Below, one piece after another: positions 34,527-41,006 of a stretch of DNA of 41,006 bases. The notes under the pieces were generated by a model. That model worked only from the letters and a program-made list of their open reading frames with translations. It made no database searches and had not been told where the DNA came from. The translations under genes were made by a program, and so were the position numbers. This DNA is from DASQFQ01 sp038327685 (GTDB lineage: Bacteria > Actinomycetota > Thermoleophilia > Solirubrobacterales > Solirubrobacteraceae), in contig JBBQLH010000030.1 in NCBI GenBank assembly GCA_038327685.1, positions 1-41,006 on the forward strand, given 5' to 3'. Numbering within the stretch: the stretch's first letter is position 1; each line of letters begins with the position of its first letter.

Positions 34527-35497
34527 GCCGGGTCACCGTCGTCATCCCGACCTGGAACGGGCGCGAGCTGGTCGACGCTGCGCTCGCCTCGCTGGGCGAG
34601 CAGCGCTTCCGCGACTTCGAAGTGGTGGTGATCGACAACGGCTCGACGGACGGCACGGCGGAGCATCTGCGCGCGGCGCAGCCCGAGGTCGAGGTCGTGG
34701 CGCTCAGCGAGAACCGCGGCTTCGCCGGCGCGGTCAACGCCGGGATCGGCCGGGCCCGCGGCGAGTACGTGGCGCTCCTGAACAACGACATGGAGCTCGA
34801 TCCGGGCTGGCTCGCCGAGCTCGTGGCGGCGCTCGACGCCGATCCGCGCGCGGGCTCGGCGGCGAGCAAGCTGCGGATGCTGCGCGAGCCGGGCGTGCTC
34901 GACGGCGCCGGCGACATCGTCACCTGGTACGGCGCGACCTGGCGGCGCGGCCACGGCGAGACGGACCGCGGCCAGTACGACGAGCCGGGCGTCGTCGTCA
35001 GCCCATGCGCGGGCGCCGCGCTCTACCGCCGCCGCGCGCTCGACGAGGTCGGCCCCTTCGACGAGCGCTTCTTCGCCTATCTCGAGGACGCCGACTGGGG
35101 CCTGCGCGCCCAGCTCGCGGGCCGGCCCTGCGTTTGGGTGCCGGGTGCGGTCGCCTACCACCTCGGCGGCGCCACCAGCCGCCGCATGGGCGACCTCGAG
35201 ACGGAGCTGATCGCCCGCAACACGCTCGCGCTCGTGCTCAAGTCGTTCCCTGCCGCGCGGCTCGTGGTCTGGGCGCCGCTGATCGTGGCGTACCAGGCGT
35301 TCGTACTCGCGCAAGCGCTGCGTCGCGGGTCCTGGGGCGCGGTGCTGCGCGGCTGGTCGGCCGCCGCGCGAGGTCTGCCGGGGACGCTGCGGGCGCGGGC
35401 GGAGGTGCGGCGGCGGACGCGGGAGCCGCGGGCGCTGGACGCAGTGGTCACGGCGCGGATCGTGCGGTCCAAGCGAAAGTCGACTGCGGCTGGGTAG
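34523..35497 (+). CDS. Family 2 glycosyltransferase, rhamnosyltransferase-like
   Basis: The 324-residue protein is typical of the WcaA/rhamnosyltransferase group: VTVVIPTWNGRELVDAALAS, VVVIDNGSTDGT, ENRGFAGAVNAGI, LLNNDMELDPGWLAEL (metal-site NND), then DERFFAYLEDADWGLRAQLA and VPGAVAYHLGGATS. A C-terminal amphipathic or single membrane region follows (LVVWAPLIVAYQAFVLAQAL). The start GTG overlaps the TGA of the GT4 gene (GTGA). The last codons (STAAG, stop in GGGTAG) are part of the left arm of a dispersed inverted repeat, so the natural C-terminus may have been replaced. Confidence 0.92.
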   Translation: MSRVTVVIPTWNGRELVDAALASLGEQRFRDFEVVVIDNGSTDGTAEHLRAAQPEVEVVALSENRGFAGAVNAGIGRARGEYVALLNNDMELDPGWLAELVAALDADPRAGSAASKLRMLREPGVLDGAGDIVTWYGATWRRGHGETDRGQYDEPGVVVSPCAGAALYRRRALDEVGPFDERFFAYLEDADWGLRAQLAGRPCVWVPGAVAYHLGGATSRRMGDLETELIARNTLALVLKSFPAARLVVWAPLIVAYQAFVLAQALRRGSWGAVLRGWSAAARGLPGTLRARAEVRRRTREPRALDAVVTARIVRSKRKSTAAG

Positions 35498-35614
35498 GAG
35501 GTCGGTCTTGGAGCCGGATTGCGGCCACCGTCCTGCCTCGACCCTGCATAGCGAGGTCAGGCCAGGATCCTTGCCGCCGCGGCGGTCGAACCCTACTCCT
35601 CACGAGCCGCAGTT
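35482..35614 (+). repeat. Inverted-repeat element, copy 2 (arms 35482-35505 and 35586-35614)
   Basis: The left arm GACTGCGGCTGGGTAGGAGG pairs imperfectly with the right arm, whose reverse complement contains AACTGCGGCT, GAGGAGTAGGG and TTCGACCGCCGCGG. The core GCGGCTGGGTAGGAGGT is identical to that of copy 1 at 3725-3741. It sits between two convergent glycosyltransferase genes, whose 122-bp gap (35498-35619) holds nothing else apart from the small palindrome CCGCCGCGGCGG. It could act as a bidirectional terminator or be a mobile-element scar. Confidence 0.6.
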
Positions 35615-35619
35615 GAGGT

Positions 35620-36867
35620 TCAGCGAACGCGCGGCCAATCCCGCTGCCCGCCCGCGTTCAACAGCGACCGCGCCGCCACGTACGCGGCGTCTCGAGCCCG
35701 CAGCGCCGGAGAGCGCGGCCGCCGCCGCCCCGCGCGCGCTCCGAGCGGCTCGCTGCCCTCGCGCTCCGCCGCCAGGCGCGCCAGCGGCGCCGCCACGCGC
35801 GACCAGCGCAGCTCGGCCGCCGCGGCGGCGAGCCGGTCCGCGTAGGCCGCGCGGCCGCGGTCGAGCACCTGGGCCAGCGCGGCGGCCAGCGCGCCCGGGT
35901 CTTCAGGCGCGACCGCGGCGCCGAGGTCCTCTCGCTCCACGCGCTCGGCGAGCTCGTCGCCGCGGGTGCAGACCACGGGCAGCCCGGCCCACAGGCAGTC
36001 GAGCAGCCGGGTGCGGTGGGAGAAGCGGGTCTCGAGGTGGTCATGGTGCGCGGCGATCGCGCAGTCGGCCTGCAGCAGCCAGGCGCCGCGCTGCGCGTAG
36101 GGCACCCAGTCGTCGTTGAAGCGCACGACGCGGCCGAGCAGCCCCAGGTCGCGGGCGAGTGCGCGGGCGCGCTGCTCGGCGCCGCGGGCCTGGGCGGCGT
36201 CCGACGCGCCCATGAACACGAGCCGCAGCCGCGGCCGCTCGGGGCTGAGGCGGGCCACCGCCTGGAGCACCGACTCGGCGTCGAGCCAGTCCCACAGGCC
36301 GCCGTTCCAGAGCACGACCTCGTCCGCGGGGTCGAGGCCGAAGCGCTCGCGCGGGCCGTCGCCGGGCGCCGGGGGCTCGTCGGGCACGCCGAACGGCACG
36401 ACCGCCAGCACGCCGCCCAGCGTCGGGTCCGCGTCGTGGACGGCGGGCGCGATCAGCCGCTGGGCGAGCAGGGTGCCGGTCCAGAGATCGCGCTGGCGCT
36501 CGGAGGCGCAGAGGAACGCGTGGCCATCGTGCAGCGCGTTGACGAGCCGGTCGAGCGACATCGCGGTCACGGTTCGGCGCACTCCGGCGCGGCGGCCGGC
36601 CAGGAACTGCAGCGCCTCGAGCGGCTCGGGATCGTAGAGGTCATAGATCAGCCGCGCGCGCGAGCGTCGCAGCGCGCGGGCGCTCAGCGGCCACGCCGGG
36701 TGCGCGACGACGACGCCCGCCGCCGCCGCCTGCTCGCGCAGGTCGCCGGGCGCGTGCGGGTGCGAGAAGACCGCCTCGGCCCCGATCGCCCGCGCGAGCT
36801 CGGCGGCGCGGATGGCCGGCCCGGCGAGCTCGGCGCCGAGCGGCGCGGGGGAGAGGACGAGCGTCAT
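35620..36867 (-). CDS. GT4-like glycosyltransferase
   Basis: The GT-B enzyme of 415 residues has the N-terminal MTLVLSPAPLGAELAGPAIR (donor-side glycine-rich loop), IYDLYDPEPLEALQFLAGRR, VVLWNGGLWDWLDAESVLQA, VRFNDDWVPYAQRGAWLLQA and ETRFSHRTRLLDCLWAGLPV in the nucleotide-sugar site. This last is the variant E-T-R-F-S form seen in a GT4 subgroup. Its ATG overlaps the TGA of the upstream GT2 gene (ATGA), so the minus-strand trio 35620-38977 is one coupled operon read from high to low coordinates. The C-terminal 50 residues are Arg/Ala-rich. Confidence 0.9.
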   Translation of the reverse strand: MTLVLSPAPLGAELAGPAIRAAELARAIGAEAVFSHPHAPGDLREQAAAAGVVVAHPAWPLSARALRRSRARLIYDLYDPEPLEALQFLAGRRAGVRRTVTAMSLDRLVNALHDGHAFLCASERQRDLWTGTLLAQRLIAPAVHDADPTLGGVLAVVPFGVPDEPPAPGDGPRERFGLDPADEVVLWNGGLWDWLDAESVLQAVARLSPERPRLRLVFMGASDAAQARGAEQRARALARDLGLLGRVVRFNDDWVPYAQRGAWLLQADCAIAAHHDHLETRFSHRTRLLDCLWAGLPVVCTRGDELAERVEREDLGAAVAPEDPGALAAALAQVLDRGRAAYADRLAAAAAELRWSRVAAPLARLAAEREGSEPLGARAGRRRPRSPALRARDAAYVAARSLLNAGGQRDWPRVR

Positions 36868-37820
36868 CGCCCGGCGCCCTTGCGGTACGCGGCGCGCTGG
36901 CGCCAGGTGCCGAGCGGGCCGGTGGGAGCCGCGAGTGCGACCGGGCGACGCGCCGGGGCGCCGGCACTTCGGTAGCGGCGCCATTCGCGCAGGCCGGCCA
37001 CGCGGCCGCGCAGCGGCGCGAGGGTGCGGTCGGTGACGGCCACGAAGGCGACGTAGGCGACGTCGTAGAGCGCCATCGCCCAGCCCCAGCGCGCGAGCTG
37101 GCCCGCGGGGGCGTTCTTGGCCAGAAGCCGCATCCGGTTGCGCCCGACGAGGAAGTACTTGGCCGGCGACGCATCGCCCGCGGTCGCCGAGCCGTGGTGA
37201 TAGGCGATGCTCGCGGGCGCGTACAGCGCGCTCCAGCCGGCCATCCGCGCGCGCCACGCGACGTCGGCGTCCTCGCCGAAGGCGAAGAAGCTCGCGTCGA
37301 AGCCGCCGATCGCGTCGAGCATCGCCCGACGGTAGAGCGCGACGCAGGCGGACGCGCCGAAGACCTCCTCGATCGGCCCGCCGTCGCGCGCGGGCGCGCC
37401 GGCGAGGCGGTCGTAGGCCACGCCGAGGCGGTCGACGACGAGCCCCGCTGTGTTGATCACGTCGCGGCGCGCGTGGAAGCGCACCTGCCCGGTCACCGCG
37501 CCCGCCCGCGGAGTCCCGCGCCCCGCCGCGAGCAGCGGCGCGAGCGCGCCGGCCTCGAGCTCCGCGTCGTCGTTGACGAGCAGCACCCACTCGCCCGCGG
37601 CGGCCTCGAGCCCGCGCACGACGCCGCCGGCGAAGCCGAGGTTGCGCTCCTCGCGGAGCACGCGCGCCCCGGCGGCTTCGATCCCTGCCGACCCGTTGTC
37701 GACCACGAGCAGCTCGGCATCCGCCCCGAGCGGGGCGAGCGCGGCCCGCAGCGCGGACAGGCAGGCGTCGAGCAGCGGACCGCCGTTCCGGGTGACGACG
37801 ATCGCCGAGACCGCGGTCAT
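36864..37820 (-). CDS. Family 2 glycosyltransferase
   Basis: The 318-residue product contains VSAIVVTRNGGPLLDACLSA, LLVVDNGSAGIEAAG, ERNLGFAGGVVRGLEAAAGE, the metal-site NDDAE in LLVNDDAELEAGALAP, and the base region GGFDASFFAFGEDADVAWRA. It resembles the enzyme at 34523 in layout, and a membrane-associated helix at about 245-265 (WGWAMALYDVAYVAFVAV) follows. Start and stop overlap both neighbours by 4 nt (ATGA). Confidence 0.92.
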   Translation of the reverse strand: MTAVSAIVVTRNGGPLLDACLSALRAALAPLGADAELLVVDNGSAGIEAAGARVLREERNLGFAGGVVRGLEAAAGEWVLLVNDDAELEAGALAPLLAAGRGTPRAGAVTGQVRFHARRDVINTAGLVVDRLGVAYDRLAGAPARDGGPIEEVFGASACVALYRRAMLDAIGGFDASFFAFGEDADVAWRARMAGWSALYAPASIAYHHGSATAGDASPAKYFLVGRNRMRLLAKNAPAGQLARWGWAMALYDVAYVAFVAVTDRTLAPLRGRVAGLREWRRYRSAGAPARRPVALAAPTGPLGTWRQRAAYRKGAGR

Positions 37821-38977
37821 GCCGGCTCCGCATAGGCGGCGGCGACACGCTCGAGGGAGTCGTCGAGCGACAGGCTGCGCGCGCGCTCCGCGTACCAGGC
37901 GGCGGTCGACTCCCGCAGCACGGGCCCCGCGTCGCGTACGCGCAGGATCGCCGCCGCGAGGTCCTCAGCCGAGGCGGACGCGGCCACGAAGCCGTTGACC
38001 CCTTCGGCGATCAACTCGGTCGCGGCGTTGTCGGGATCGGCCACCACCACGCTCGGGGTGCCGGCCGCGCACGCCTCGACGACCACGAGCCCGTATCCCT
38101 CCCGGCGCGAGGGGAGCACGAGGCAGAGCGCGCGGCGGAGCGCGGCGTCCACGCGGGCGTGCGCGACGAAGCCGGGGACCTCGACCGCCGCCTCGAGCCC
38201 GTGCTCGCGCACCAGCGCGAGCACGCGCTCGCGCTCGGGCCCGTCGCCGTAGATCTCGGCGCGCAGCTCCGGCGCCCGCTCGCGCGCGAGCGCCAGCGCG
38301 GGCACGATCGCCGGCACCCGCTTCTCCGGGATGTGACGCCCCGCGAAGACCACGAGAGGCTCGGCTACATAACGCTCGACTTCAGGGTCAGAGTCCCCGA
38401 CGCGGAGGCCCCGCAATACCGTCACCTCGCCGCGCCCGCCCTCCCGCGCGAGACGCTCGGCGTGCAGGCGCGAGAAGCAGAACGCGTGCTGAGGAAGGCG
38501 GGCGCAGGCCCGCTGCACCCGCCAACCGACCCAGCCGCCCGAGCGACCGAGGTAGTCGCGCCAGTACTCGCGGGTCCACACCTCGAACCAGTCGACCACG
38601 AGCCGGTAGCGGCGCCGGCGCCGCAGCGCGCCGGCCGCCAGCAGGCCGAAGTACGGGAACGAGGCGGTGTGGACGACGTCGTAGTCGCGCGCGTGGCGCG
38701 CGAGGTGCGCGAGCACCCCGAGCCCGAACACGAGCGGTGGCCCGATCCGCCGCCGCCCCGAGGCCGTGTAGAGGCCCAGCCGCGGGCCGACCGCCACGAC
38801 GCGCACGCCCGGCACGCCCGGATCGCCGCCGCGCGGCCACTGGCGCAGCGTCAGGTAGCTCACGTCATGCCCGTCGGCGGCGAGGCGCTCGGCGAGGTTG
38901 CGGTACCAGCGCTCACCGCCGCCGACGGTGTGCGGGAACAGGCAGTCATAGACGAGGCAGACGCGCACAGGGCTCAA
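37817..38977 (-). CDS. GT4 glycosyltransferase (group 1)
   Basis: A classic GT-B group 1 enzyme of about 386 residues: VCLVYDCLFPHTVGGGERWY, DVVHTASFPYFGLLA, VVFAGRHIPEKRVPAIVPAL, and the E-x7-E motif in SRREGYGLVVVEACAAGTPS. It is the first gene of the minus-strand glycosyltransferase trio. The start is uncertain: TTG at 38975-38977 or the GTG at 38966-38968 three codons later, which would begin MRVCLVYD. The TTG overlaps the -35-like TCAA of the divergent WhiG-type promoter, so initiation of the two directions may interfere. Confidence 0.92.
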   Translation of the reverse strand: MSPVRVCLVYDCLFPHTVGGGERWYRNLAERLAADGHDVSYLTLRQWPRGGDPGVPGVRVVAVGPRLGLYTASGRRRIGPPLVFGLGVLAHLARHARDYDVVHTASFPYFGLLAAGALRRRRRYRLVVDWFEVWTREYWRDYLGRSGGWVGWRVQRACARLPQHAFCFSRLHAERLAREGGRGEVTVLRGLRVGDSDPEVERYVAEPLVVFAGRHIPEKRVPAIVPALALARERAPELRAEIYGDGPERERVLALVREHGLEAAVEVPGFVAHARVDAALRRALCLVLPSRREGYGLVVVEACAAGTPSVVVADPDNAATELIAEGVNGFVAASASAEDLAAAILRVRDAGPVLRESTAAWYAERARSLSLDDSLERVAAAYAEPA

Positions 38978-39000
38978 CCATTCACGAAAGCTGCCGATAC
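38974..39000 (+). promoter_or_regulatory. Candidate sigma-28/WhiG-type promoter, copy 5
   Basis: TCAA at 38974-38977, a 15-nt spacer and GCCGATAC at 38993-39000, 15 nt before the ATG at 39016. It lies in the 38-bp gap between divergent glycosyltransferase genes. Confidence 0.6.
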
Positions 39001-39015
39001 GAGCCTTGTCCAGCC

Positions 39016-40212
39016 ATGAGCATCGCCGAGCCCCTTCTCTCCCCGAGCCCGGAAGTCCTCTCCCCGCCTGCCGGGGAGCTCACGATCTCCGTCGTGATCC
39101 CGTGCCTCAACGAGGCCGCGAACATCGAGCGCTGCGTCACGTGGGCCCTCACGACAATGGCCGAGCACGGCATCGACGGCGAGGTCGTGGTGGCCGACAA
39201 CGACTCCGACGACGACAGCGCCGAGCTGGCCTTCGCGGCCGGCGCGCGCGTCGTGCAGGAGCGCCGCCGCGGCTACGGCAACGCCTACATGGCCGGCTTC
39301 GCGGCCGCCTGCGGCCGCTACGTGCTGATGGCCGACGCCGACCTCACCTACGACTTCGGTGAGATCCCGCGCTTCCTCGCCGAGCTCGAGGCGGGCGCCG
39401 ACCTCGTGATGGGCGACCGCATGGACGGCATCCAGCCCGGCGCGATGCCGTGGCTCCACCGCTACATCGGCAACCCCGTGCTCTCGGGCACGCTCAACTT
39501 CTTCTTCCGCACCGGCGTGCGCGATGCCCACTGCGGCATGCGCGCCTTCCGCCGCGAGGCGCTGACCGCGCTCGAGCTGCGCACGACCGGCATGGAGTTC
39601 GCGTCGGAGATGGTGATCCGGGCGGCCAAGGCCAAGCTCGAGATCCGCCAGCTGCCGATCACCTACCACCCGCGCGGCGGGGTCTCGAAGCTCTCGAGCT
39701 TCCGCGACGGCTGGCGGCACCTGCGCTTCCTGCTCGTCCACTCGCCGACGCATCTGTTCGCCGTCCCCGGCGCGCTGATGCTGCTCGCGGGCGTCCTCGT
39801 CGGGCTCGTATCGCTGTCCGGCATCGACGTCCTCGGCCGCGAGTGGCAGCTGCACTCGATGATCGCCGGCTCGCTGCTCGCCGTGGTCGGCACCCAGGTG
39901 CTCGGCCTCGGTCTCTGCGCGCACGCCTACGGCCGCTACTTCATGGGGGAGCGCGAGGCGTGGTTCGACCGCATGCGCGCCCGCTACCGCCTCGAGCACG
40001 GCCTCGCCCTCGGCGGCGCGATCCTGCTCGCCGGGCTCGTGATCGCGACGACGATCGTCGTGACCTGGATCGACCGCGGCTTCGGGGCGCTCTCCGAGGA
40101 GCGCCTGGCGGTCGCCGCCGCCACGCTCATCACCGTCGGGCTGCAGGTCGTGTTCTCCTCGTTCCTGCTCTCCATCCTTGGCTTGCGGCGCCGCGACGCC
40201 GAGCCGTCCTAG
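39016..40212 (+). CDS. Dolichol-phosphate-mannose-synthase-like GT2 with four membrane helices
   Basis: The N-terminal GT-A domain (about residues 20-255) has ISVVIPCLNEAANIERCV, VVVADNDSDDDSAELAF, RGYGNAYMAGFAAACGRYVL, the metal-site DAD in LMADADLTYDFGEIP, GDRMDG, and a late DAHCGMRAFRREALTALELR. It is followed by four hydrophobic segments (about 258-280, 290-318, 338-362, 368-392). This is the DPM1/GtrB type that charges polyprenyl phosphate with a hexose for transfer outside the membrane. It alone in the glycan locus has a WhiG-type promoter, which links it to the pilin regulon and suggests a pilus or surface glycosylation role. It shares the bases CTAG with the convergent gene's stop codon. 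Confidence 0.92.
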   Translation: MSIAEPLLSPSPEVLSPPAGELTISVVIPCLNEAANIERCVTWALTTMAEHGIDGEVVVADNDSDDDSAELAFAAGARVVQERRRGYGNAYMAGFAAACGRYVLMADADLTYDFGEIPRFLAELEAGADLVMGDRMDGIQPGAMPWLHRYIGNPVLSGTLNFFFRTGVRDAHCGMRAFRREALTALELRTTGMEFASEMVIRAAKAKLEIRQLPITYHPRGGVSKLSSFRDGWRHLRFLLVHSPTHLFAVPGALMLLAGVLVGLVSLSGIDVLGREWQLHSMIAGSLLAVVGTQVLGLGLCAHAYGRYFMGEREAWFDRMRARYRLEHGLALGGAILLAGLVIATTIVVTWIDRGFGALSEERLAVAAATLITVGLQVVFSSFLLSILGLRRRDAEPS

Positions 40213-40640
40213 CGCTTCGGCGCCGCGCCGATCACCAGCAGCCCGATCCGGCGATCCGCGTCCAGCAGCACGATCGGGTGCTCGCCGGGTGACTCGGCCA
40301 GGAACTCGAAGCGCGCGGGTGACCCGGGCTCGACCGCCTCGATCTGGTCGAGGCCCTGGAGCTCGACCGCGTCGAGCACGTCGCCGCGCACCGACAGGCG
40401 CACGGTGTCTCCCGCGCGGGCGCGCACCCGCGAGAGCCGGGCGCCGGCGTCGACGTCGATGGTCTGCGTGACGACCCGTGAGGCGCCCGGGCCGGGCGCG
40501 GCGGCCGACGGCTCGGGGGCGGGGGAGGAGGACGCGCCTCCAGGATCGGTGACGACCGCGGGCCGCGGCGCCAGCGCCGTGGCGAGAGCGGTGAGGCCGA
40601 GCAGGACGGCCATGAGGACGAGGATCCGGCGCCCGAGCAT
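40209..40640 (-). CDS. Small exported protein with a cupredoxin-like beta domain
   Basis: Not firmly recognised. The 143-residue product has a signal or anchor segment at its N-terminus (MLGRRILVLMAVLLGLTALA), a disordered Pro/Ser/Ala linker (about residues 30-55), then a beta-rich domain: TQTIDVDAGARLSRVRARAG, DTVRLSVRGDVLDAVELQGL, FLAESPGEHPIVLLDADRRI, GLLVIGAAPKR. The G-D-T-V-R-L and S-P-G-E-H pattern is that of a cupredoxin-like sandwich, but copper ligands are absent. ATG 40638-40640 is supported by TACCCT exactly 6 nt upstream; a GTG seven codons further out is less likely. It diverges from the pilin promoter. The TAG stop is embedded in a shared CTAG. Confidence 0.7.
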   Translation of the reverse strand: MLGRRILVLMAVLLGLTALATALAPRPAVVTDPGGASSSPAPEPSAAAPGPGASRVVTQTIDVDAGARLSRVRARAGDTVRLSVRGDVLDAVELQGLDQIEAVEPGSPARFEFLAESPGEHPIVLLDADRRIGLLVIGAAPKR

Positions 40641-40646
40641 GACTCG

Positions 40647-40652
40647 AGGGTA
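40647..40652 (-). promoter_or_regulatory. -10 element TACCCT, leaderless-type, for the small exported protein
   Basis: On the minus strand TACCCT, then 6 nt, then ATG 40638-40640. Same geometry as five other genes in the window. Confidence 0.55.
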
Positions 40653-40673
40653 TCCGTCCACACCGCGTCCAGA

Positions 40674-40699
40674 AAACCCTGAGCACCGGTTAAGGGTTT
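40674..40699. promoter_or_regulatory. Inverted repeat AAACCCT-N12-AGGGTTT over the pilin -35 region
   Basis: AAACCCT at 40674-40680 and AGGGTTT at 40693-40699 are perfect 7-bp inverted arms. The spacer includes the palindrome ACCGGT. The right arm overlaps the -35 element TAAG of the pilin promoter, and the element lies between two divergent promoters. It may be an operator or, less likely, a terminator. Confidence 0.45.
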
Positions 40700-40717
40700 C
40701 CTCAAGCGTGCCGATAC
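40691..40717 (+). promoter_or_regulatory. Candidate sigma-28/WhiG-type promoter, copy 6, for the riboswitch-pilin transcript
   Basis: TAAGGGTT at 40691-40698 (consensus TAAAGTTT), and GCCGATAC at 40710-40717, with 15 nt between TAAG and the -10. Predicted start near 40724, just ahead of the riboswitch. It is the best match of the six in the -35 region. Confidence 0.72.
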
Positions 40718-40731
40718 GTCCTCTGCCAGAA

Positions 40732-40812
40732 CCAAGGTGCTAAAGGCAAATCGTCCGTGAGGGCGAGACGCAAAGCCACGGAGCTCAGGACGAGTCAGCC
40801 GGGCTGCCACCC
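40732..40812 (+). ncRNA. c-di-GMP-I (GEMM-I) riboswitch upstream of the pilin gene
   Basis: The conserved GEMM-I blocks appear in order: GGCAAA (40745-40750), a P2 stem UCGUCC/GGGCGA closed by the GNRA tetraloop GUGA, the hallmark GACGCAAAGCC, the P3 arm, and the 3' block CAGCCGGGCUGCC. This class binds cyclic di-GMP. The aptamer starts about 10 nt after the predicted WhiG-type transcription start and ends 90 nt before the pilin ATG. The likely expression platform (40813-40895) includes CCCT-TCAGG-AGGG, which can fold over the Shine-Dalgarno sequence; the ON/OFF sense cannot be told by eye. Confidence 0.9.
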
Positions 40813-40885
40813 AGGTCAGTACGACCGCCGGAGGCATGAGGGACCAAGGAATTGGCGCAGTTCCCACAGGCCCACGCATCCCTTC

Positions 40886-40891
40886 AGGAGG
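40886..40891 (+). promoter_or_regulatory. Shine-Dalgarno site AGGAGG of the pilin gene
   Basis: A perfect AGGAGG (followed by G) 10 nt before ATG 40902. It stands out because most genes here have weak or no Shine-Dalgarno sequence. CCCT at 40880-40883 can pair with AGGG at 40889-40892 and mask it. Confidence 0.75.
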
Positions 40892-40901
40892 GTTCACTTA
40901 C

Positions 40902-41006
40902 ATGCTCAACAAGCTGCGCAACCGCGCTCAGGACGAGAAGGGCTTCACGCTCATCGAGCTCCTGGTCGTCATTCTGATCATCGGCATCCTTGCCGCGATC
41001 GCCCTG
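40902..41006 (+). CDS. Type IV prepilin (major pilin candidate), N-terminal part
   Basis: The first 35 residues are seen: a short basic leader MLNKLRNRAQDEKG, then the prepilin peptidase site G/F with FTLIELLVVILIIGILAAI, including the conserved glutamate at position 5 of the mature protein. After processing by PilD-type peptidase it would be assembled by PilB/PilC and retracted by PilT from this window. The 14-residue leader is rather long. Expression is predicted to need a WhiG-type sigma factor and to be gated by c-di-GMP through the riboswitch. The gene runs off the window end. Confidence 0.92.
   Translation, partial: MLNKLRNRAQDEKGFTLIELLVVILIIGILAAIAL

Overview
The window is about 41 kb of very GC-rich DNA. 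Its codon use, many GTG/TTG starts, leaderless-type promoters, and gene order (aspS, mnmA, alaS, ruvX, a giant coiled-coil protein, mltG, aroE, pilB, pilT, pilC, later a type IV pilin) suggest a deep-branching actinobacterium of the Thermoleophilia / Solirubrobacterales type. This is inference from gene content and style; no rRNA or other phylogenetic marker beyond housekeeping proteins was read. No tRNA, rRNA, CRISPR array, prophage or intact insertion sequence was seen.

Region 1 (1-18.9 kb, + strand) is a dense core block: aspS (3' part), a membrane-anchored thioredoxin-fold protein without redox cysteines, a NifU-like/MnmA fusion, a short repeat-rich scar with a dead MFS transporter, alaS, ruvX, a 1551-residue PAS / coiled-coil / PAS protein, mltG, aroE and pilB-pilT-pilC, closed by a clean hairpin. 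All intact genes here are free of frameshifts. Region 2 (18.9-28 kb) is an accessory belt with many genes on the minus strand and an unusual density of remnants: DUF3089, nucleotidyltransferase, EthD, cupin, methyltransferase and a beta-propeller-like exported protein are truncated or carry single-base frameshifts, mixed with intact nitronate monooxygenase, AMIN-like, TauD-like, DUF899, 2OG-Fe(II) oxygenase and MEDS/HATPase genes. Region 3 (28-40.2 kb) holds three small unknown genes and a glycan locus: a flippase, an FkbM methyltransferase and seven glycosyltransferases in alternating blocks. Region 4 (40.2-41 kb) has a small exported protein divergent from a type IV pilin that runs off the window.

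The most interesting signal is regulatory. Six + strand copies of a sigma-28/WhiG-type promoter (T(A/C)A(G/A), 15-16 nt, GCCGATA(A/C/G)) were found. Five lie just upstream of the thioredoxin-fold gene, the giant coiled-coil gene, pilT, a dolichol-phosphate-mannose-synthase-like glycosyltransferase and the pilin, and a sixth lies inside the 3' end of aroE ahead of pilB. The pilin transcript then begins with a c-di-GMP-I (GEMM) riboswitch, and PilB has an MshEN-type N-terminus, a family that includes c-di-GMP receptors. In the actinobacterium Rubrobacter radiotolerans a WhiG / RsiG / c-di-GMP switch controls type IV pili. The window therefore suggests a c-di-GMP-centred pilus regulon with up to three layers (sigma/anti-sigma, riboswitch, motor ATPase) that also recruits uncharacterised proteins and a glycosyltransferase.
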